This document shows, one piece after another, positions 60,334 to 64,000 of a stretch of 64,000 bases of DNA. The notes beneath the pieces are model-generated. The model saw only the letters and a list, made by a program, of their open reading frames with translations. It made no database searches and was not told the origin of the DNA. The first letter of the stretch is position 1; the number at the start of each line of letters is the position of its first letter. The translations under genes and the position numbers were made by a program. The DNA is from JAGWBG01 sp034421095 (GTDB lineage Bacteria; Chloroflexota; Dehalococcoidia; Lucifugimonadales; JAGWBF01), in assembly GCA_034421095.1 (NCBI GenBank), contig DAOUKR010000007.1, forward strand, positions 62,001 through 126,000. Direction: 5' to 3'.

Positions 60334-61437
60334 ATGACAGACATACAACGCATCTCCACCGACCCCGTAGCCGGAGAGGAATTGCCTTCCATTACTCAGG
60401 CCGAACGGGAGCGCCTGCTCTCTGACCTCTTGAGAGGCGTTTCCAGGACGTTCTACCTGACCCTGCGAGTGCTGCCCAAAAGTCTTCGCGAGCCGGTGGG
60501 CCTGGCCTACCTGCTTGCTCGCGCCGCCGATACTATTGCCGACACACAGTTGTTGCCGCCACAGGAACGTCTGAGGCACCTCCTGGCCTTCAGAAGCTTG
60601 GTCGAAGGCCCGGCAACGATGAGAGCGCTGCAAGAGATTGGAGCGGCCCTGACGGACAAGCAGTCCAGGGCAGACGAGAGGGCGCTATTGACCGCGCTGC
60701 CTGAAGCCTTCTCGTTGCTGGAGGCGTTATCCGAGGAAGACCGTACTCGTGTAAGGTCTGTGGTCGTGACCCTCACCCAGGGCATGGAGACAGACCTGAC
60801 CATCTTCCCACCGGAGGACTCCGGCCAGCTTGTGGCGTTCAAGGACCTTGAGGAGCTTGACAGTTACACCTACTACGTGGCCGGATGCGTGGGCGAGTTC
60901 TGGACGACTATTACGATGGCCCATACGCCCGCGCTCAGAGAATGGGATGCGGGGTACATGTCGGAGACCGGCGTCCGGTTTGGCAAGGCGCTCCAACTGA
61001 CCAACGTTCTCCGCGACGTGCCGAGGGACTTGCGTATCGGACGGTGCTACCTGCCCGAGACCGAGCTTTCCCGTGTCGGCCTTACGCCGGAAGCGCTGCT
61101 AAGCCCCTCATCGGGCTACAAGGCTCGACCTGTCCTTCTAGCAGGCATAGAGGCGGCCCTGGAGCACTACCGAGCAGCGGAGCAATACCTGCTCTCCATA
61201 CCGGGGCGTTGTCTGCGCCTTAGACTGGCAGTCCTTTGGCCGCTCCTCATTGGACTCGCAACTCTTTCCAGGCTTGCGCATAATGAGGCGTGGCTTGACC
61301 CTGCCAGACCGTCAAAAGTCAGCCGTGGGTGGGTCTATCGCACGATGGCTCTCTCGCTGCCCTGCGTGTCTTCCGACCGGCTTCTGCGTGCCTGGATAAC
61401 ACGCCTTCGGAAGCAGGTCGAGACGGCCCTTCACTGA
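60334..61437 (+). CDS. squalene/phytoene synthase family protein
   Basis: A 367-residue all-helical prenyl synthase. RTFYLTLRVLPKSLREPVGLAYLLARAADTIAD carries the first Asp-rich motif (DTIAD), and QLTNVLRDVPRDLRIGRCYLP the second (RDxxxD), both binding Mg-diphosphate. It joins two prenyl diphosphates head to head to squalene, presqualene or phytoene; the YLLARAADTIAD form and FGKALQLTNVLRD are like squalene synthases and HpnC/HpnD. The downstream GMC-type flavoprotein, 22 bases away, could act on the product, but no cyclase or desaturase is seen. The ATG has no clear ribosome site. Confidence 0.87.
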   Translation: MTDIQRISTDPVAGEELPSITQAERERLLSDLLRGVSRTFYLTLRVLPKSLREPVGLAYLLARAADTIADTQLLPPQERLRHLLAFRSLVEGPATMRALQEIGAALTDKQSRADERALLTALPEAFSLLEALSEEDRTRVRSVVVTLTQGMETDLTIFPPEDSGQLVAFKDLEELDSYTYYVAGCVGEFWTTITMAHTPALREWDAGYMSETGVRFGKALQLTNVLRDVPRDLRIGRCYLPETELSRVGLTPEALLSPSSGYKARPVLLAGIEAALEHYRAAEQYLLSIPGRCLRLRLAVLWPLLIGLATLSRLAHNEAWLDPARPSKVSRGWVYRTMALSLPCVSSDRLLRAWITRLRKQVETALH

Positions 61438-61459
61438 ATTCCCAAGGAGGTATGGAAGT

Positions 61460-63061
61460 ATGACGGCCCAGTCAAATGATATGGTGGATGTCCTGGTTAT
61501 CGGCGCCGGTGCTTCCGGCGCAGCCCTGACCTGGAGCCTCTCACAGGCTGGAATCCAGGTGTTGTGCTTGGAGCAGGGAGGGTGGCTCGACCCAAAGGCG
61601 TTTCCAGTGACCGAACATGAATGGGAAGTCCACTGGCAGACCGATTTCAACCCCGACCCCAATTTCAGAAAGCTACCCCAGGACTATCCGGTAAATAACC
61701 TGGAGTCGGTAATCGCTCCCTACATGTACAATGCCGTGGGTGGCAGCACCATACACTGGGGTTCCCATTTCCCACGCCTCCACCCCTCGGACTTCCGGGT
61801 GCGCACTCTGGACGGTGTTGCCGACGATTGGCCCCTGACCTACCACGAGTTGGAGCCTTACTTCGACCTGAACGACAGGCAGATGGGAACGTCCGGGCTG
61901 AACGGCGACCCCGCCTACCCACCCAAGCCACCCAGACCCAACCCACCCCTTCCCATAGGCAGTCTGGGCGAAGTCCTGGCCAAGGGGTTTGACAAGCTGG
62001 GATGGCACTGGTGGTCTTCCGACAGCGCCGTTATTTCAAAGGAGTACGACGGCAGGACTCCAAATCTGGGGACCGGAATTAGGTCGCCATCCAGCGTGGA
62101 CGTTAGCTACTGGCCCAAGGCTCTCAATAACGGGGCTGTCCTCCGTCCACACACCAGAGTCAGGGAAATCACGGTGAGCGCGGATGGCATGGCCCACAGT
62201 GCCATCTACTACGACGCGGACGGTCGAGTCCAGGAGCAGACGGCCAGAGTGATTGTGCTCGCCTGTAACGGTATCGGGACCCCGCGCCTGCTCCTCAATT
62301 CACGGTCCCCCCTCTTTCCGGACGGGCTGGCCAACAGCAGCGGACTGGTGGGCAAGAACCTGATGTACCATCCCTCCGTCGGCGTTATCGGCGTGTTCGA
62401 CGAGCGGTCCGACGGCTACGTTGGCCCCATGAGCAGCACAATGTTGAGCCAGCATTTCTATGAGTCCGACCCGGCCCGGGGTTTTGTCCGCGGCTACGAG
62501 TTCCAGGTGCTGAGGGGCATGGGCCCGGTGGCTACAGCCAACGGCGGCTGGGCCAGACACCCCGTACCTTGGGGGCCCGAACACCATCGCCAGTTTGACG
62601 AGCTATCCGCCCACAGCATCGGCATAGTTGTCATGTCCGAAGACCTGCCCGAGGAGCACAACGACGTCACCCTGGACTCGGACCTCCTGGACAGCAATGG
62701 CATTTCGGCCCCCAGGGTGCGCTACAAGATGAGCGAGAACACCACCAGGATGCTGGCTCATGGGGTTGACCGGGCCAGGGAGGTTATGGAGGCGGCGGGA
62801 GCCAGGAAGGTCATAGGAGACGCCGGTAAAATAATTGGCGGTTGGCACCTTCTGGGCACGGCCCGGATGGGAGACGACCCCCGGACTTCAGTGGTGGACC
62901 GTTGGGGCGGAAGCCACGACGTGAAGAACCTGTTCATAATAGACGGCAGCATCTGGGTCACGGCGGGCGGTCTCAACCCCACTCCCACCATCCAGGCCCT
63001 AGCTCTGAGGACGGCAGATTACCTGAAAGGCGAGGGGCGCTACCGGATAACGGGCAAGTAG
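61460..63061 (+). CDS. GMC-family FAD-dependent oxidoreductase
   Basis: A 533-residue flavoprotein. VLVIGAGASGAALTWSL is the FAD-binding motif, NAVGGSTIHWGSHFPRL the GMC signature 1 region, VIVLACNGIGTPRLLLNS signature 2, GGWHLLGTARMG carries the catalytic His, and LFIIDGSIWVTAGGLNPTPTIQALALRTADYL closes the FAD domain. The HLLGTARMG ending is typical of bacterial gluconate/cellobiose/sterol-type dehydrogenases. The substrate is unknown, possibly an alcohol derived from the terpenoid of the preceding gene. AAGGAGGTATGGAAGT precedes the ATG. No Tat signal is present. Confidence 0.9.
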   Translation: MTAQSNDMVDVLVIGAGASGAALTWSLSQAGIQVLCLEQGGWLDPKAFPVTEHEWEVHWQTDFNPDPNFRKLPQDYPVNNLESVIAPYMYNAVGGSTIHWGSHFPRLHPSDFRVRTLDGVADDWPLTYHELEPYFDLNDRQMGTSGLNGDPAYPPKPPRPNPPLPIGSLGEVLAKGFDKLGWHWWSSDSAVISKEYDGRTPNLGTGIRSPSSVDVSYWPKALNNGAVLRPHTRVREITVSADGMAHSAIYYDADGRVQEQTARVIVLACNGIGTPRLLLNSRSPLFPDGLANSSGLVGKNLMYHPSVGVIGVFDERSDGYVGPMSSTMLSQHFYESDPARGFVRGYEFQVLRGMGPVATANGGWARHPVPWGPEHHRQFDELSAHSIGIVVMSEDLPEEHNDVTLDSDLLDSNGISAPRVRYKMSENTTRMLAHGVDRAREVMEAAGARKVIGDAGKIIGGWHLLGTARMGDDPRTSVVDRWGGSHDVKNLFIIDGSIWVTAGGLNPTPTIQALALRTADYLKGEGRYRITGK

Positions 63062-63176
63062 CCGCAGCCGGGCGCGGCGGGCGGCCCTTGACTCCCCCTG
63101 GGAGCGACCCTATAATCGTTTCATCGCCGGACGGGTCACCATTGGAGACGCAGCCCGGCACGTGAAAGGAGGTGTC

Positions 63177-64000
63177 ATGGAAAAGGCCGATATACCTTAT
63201 CTTTCCGCTACGGAGCTTTCGGGACTCATAAAGAGCAAAGAGGTGTCTCCCGTAGAGGCAGTGGAGGCCTACCTGGAGCGCATTGACCGCCTTGACCCTA
63301 CCCTTCACGCTTATATAACCGTAACTCGTGATGAGGCCCTTCGGGCCGCCAGGGAATCGGAGGAGGCCCTGGCCCGGGGCGAGTACCGTGGCCCCCTGCA
63401 CGGCATCCCGGTAGCCGTGAAGGACCAGGCTTACACCAAGGGGATTCGCACAACCGTCGGATCCCTCTTCTACAAGGACTTTGTCCCGGATATTGACGCC
63501 ACCGTGATAGAGAAGCTCAGAAGTGCCGGGGCCATTCTCCTGGGCAAGCTGAACCTTGCCGAGTTTGGCACAACCGGCACTGTCCAGCCCTACGGCACGG
63601 CCCGCAACCCCTGGAACCTGGAGTATCACACCACCGGTTCCAGCACGGGCGCGGCTGCAGGAACGGCGGGTTTCCTGTGCGCCACCTCCCTCGGAGAGGA
63701 CACCGGCGGCTCCATACGCGGCCCGGCAGCCGCGTGCAGCCTCGTGGGACTCAGGCCGTCCTGGGGCAGGGTGAGCAGGTACGGTGTAAGGCCGGGTGTG
63801 TGGTCCATGGACCACATGGGCCCAATGTCCCGCACGGTAGAGGACTGCGCCATAACCATGCAAGCTATAGCCGGACACGACCCGAAAGACCCCTATACCT
63901 GGAATACTCCCGTCCCCGACTACCGGGCGGCCCTGAGCGGCGATATAAAAGGGTTGAAGGTGGGTGTGGTCAAGGAAGTGACCGACGGCGAGATGATACA
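63177..64000 (+). CDS. amidase (amidase signature family), 3' end off the window
   Basis: The first 274 codons are visible. LIKSKEVSPVEAVEAYLERI is the usual N-terminal helix. The catalytic triad is K82 (IPVAVKDQ), a cis-Ser in TTGSSTGAA (S155/S156) and S179 in DTGGSIRGPAA. GLRPSWGRVSRYGV then marks the core. The family hydrolyses amides; members include GatA, fatty-acid amide hydrolase and nylon oligomer hydrolases. The gene is not in a gatCAB context, so it is probably a general amidase. GGAGGTGTC precedes the ATG. It continues beyond 64000. Confidence 0.93.
   Translation, partial: MEKADIPYLSATELSGLIKSKEVSPVEAVEAYLERIDRLDPTLHAYITVTRDEALRAARESEEALARGEYRGPLHGIPVAVKDQAYTKGIRTTVGSLFYKDFVPDIDATVIEKLRSAGAILLGKLNLAEFGTTGTVQPYGTARNPWNLEYHTTGSSTGAAAGTAGFLCATSLGEDTGGSIRGPAAACSLVGLRPSWGRVSRYGVRPGVWSMDHMGPMSRTVEDCAITMQAIAGHDPKDPYTWNTPVPDYRAALSGDIKGLKVGVVKEVTDGEMI

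Noticed and set aside
62973..63878. 301-codon open frame on the minus strand
   Set aside because: It overlaps the GMC end and the amidase gene in antisense, and both real genes have complete motifs.
1..64000. tRNA, rRNA, CRISPR arrays, intact insertion sequences or prophage genes
   Set aside because: The gaps were scanned for tRNA T-arm motifs, regular spaced repeats, transposase motifs and phage structural genes, and none was found.

Overview
The window looks like a 64 kb stretch of an uncultured bacterial chromosome, most plausibly a Chloroflexota member of the Dehalococcoidia/SAR202 type. That assignment is an inference from gene style and content: many LLM-type flavin oxidoreductases, amidohydrolases, HpcH/HpaI lyases, TcuA-like flavoproteins, alpha/beta hydrolases, a succinate dehydrogenase with an HdrB-like subunit, GTG/TTG starts with good Shine-Dalgarno sites, and short operons separated by palindromic repeats. 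No rRNA, tRNA, CRISPR array or intact insertion sequence was found.

Layout. 1-5.4 kb (minus strand): rpsO-pnp-dapB-asd-dapA, joining ribosome/RNA-decay genes to diaminopimelate/lysine synthesis, with a promoter before rpsO and a strong terminator-like hairpin overlapping the rpsO stop codon. 5.5-11.7 kb: branched-chain aminotransferase, a trans-sulfuration PLP enzyme, a seven-Asp-box propeller, a ketopantoate-reductase-like enzyme, a small ABM-fold monooxygenase and an SDR. 11.8-16.5 kb: a peptide/oligosaccharide ABC importer (lipoprotein plus two permeases, no ATPases), preceded by a sigma70 promoter and a roughly 330-nt leader that may fold. 16.6-25.5 kb: PAC2-family protein, a beta-sandwich protein, HpcH/HpaI aldolase, YccU-like CoA-binding protein, an acyl-CoA carboxylase beta subunit coupled to an LLM oxidoreductase, folP-folK, and a tandem SagB-like nitroreductase. 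25.6-28.7 kb: an unusual two-gene unit of a very divergent ATP-PEP-carboxykinase-like protein and a GreA with an extra N-terminal recombinase-like domain. 29-36.6 kb: class-I amidotransferase, gyrA, a GAF histidine kinase with a CheY-like partner, a flavin reductase, CitE-like lyase and folB.

36.6-64 kb: amidohydrolase, a secreted RskA-like membrane-anchored protein, a TcuA-like flavoprotein, epoxide hydrolase, a fused ABC exporter with His-rich linker and tail, a gene-poor decayed segment (46.4-48.5 kb), an acetolactate-synthase-like TPP enzyme, YchF, a CocE/NonD hydrolase, small proteins, a second PanE-like enzyme, a cupin, the sdhA-sdhB-hdrB-like operon, a squalene/phytoene synthase with a GMC oxidoreductase, and the start of an amidase.

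Many intergenic gaps hold members of a few palindromic repeat families (near 7.8, 10.2, 14.4, 18.2, 42.6, 54.8 and 56.5 kb). Some copies differ by compensatory base changes, suggesting selection for a folded RNA. The features most worth following up are the PEPCK-like/GreA-fusion operon with its triple half-site operator candidate, the structured leader before the ABC importer, and the repeat families.
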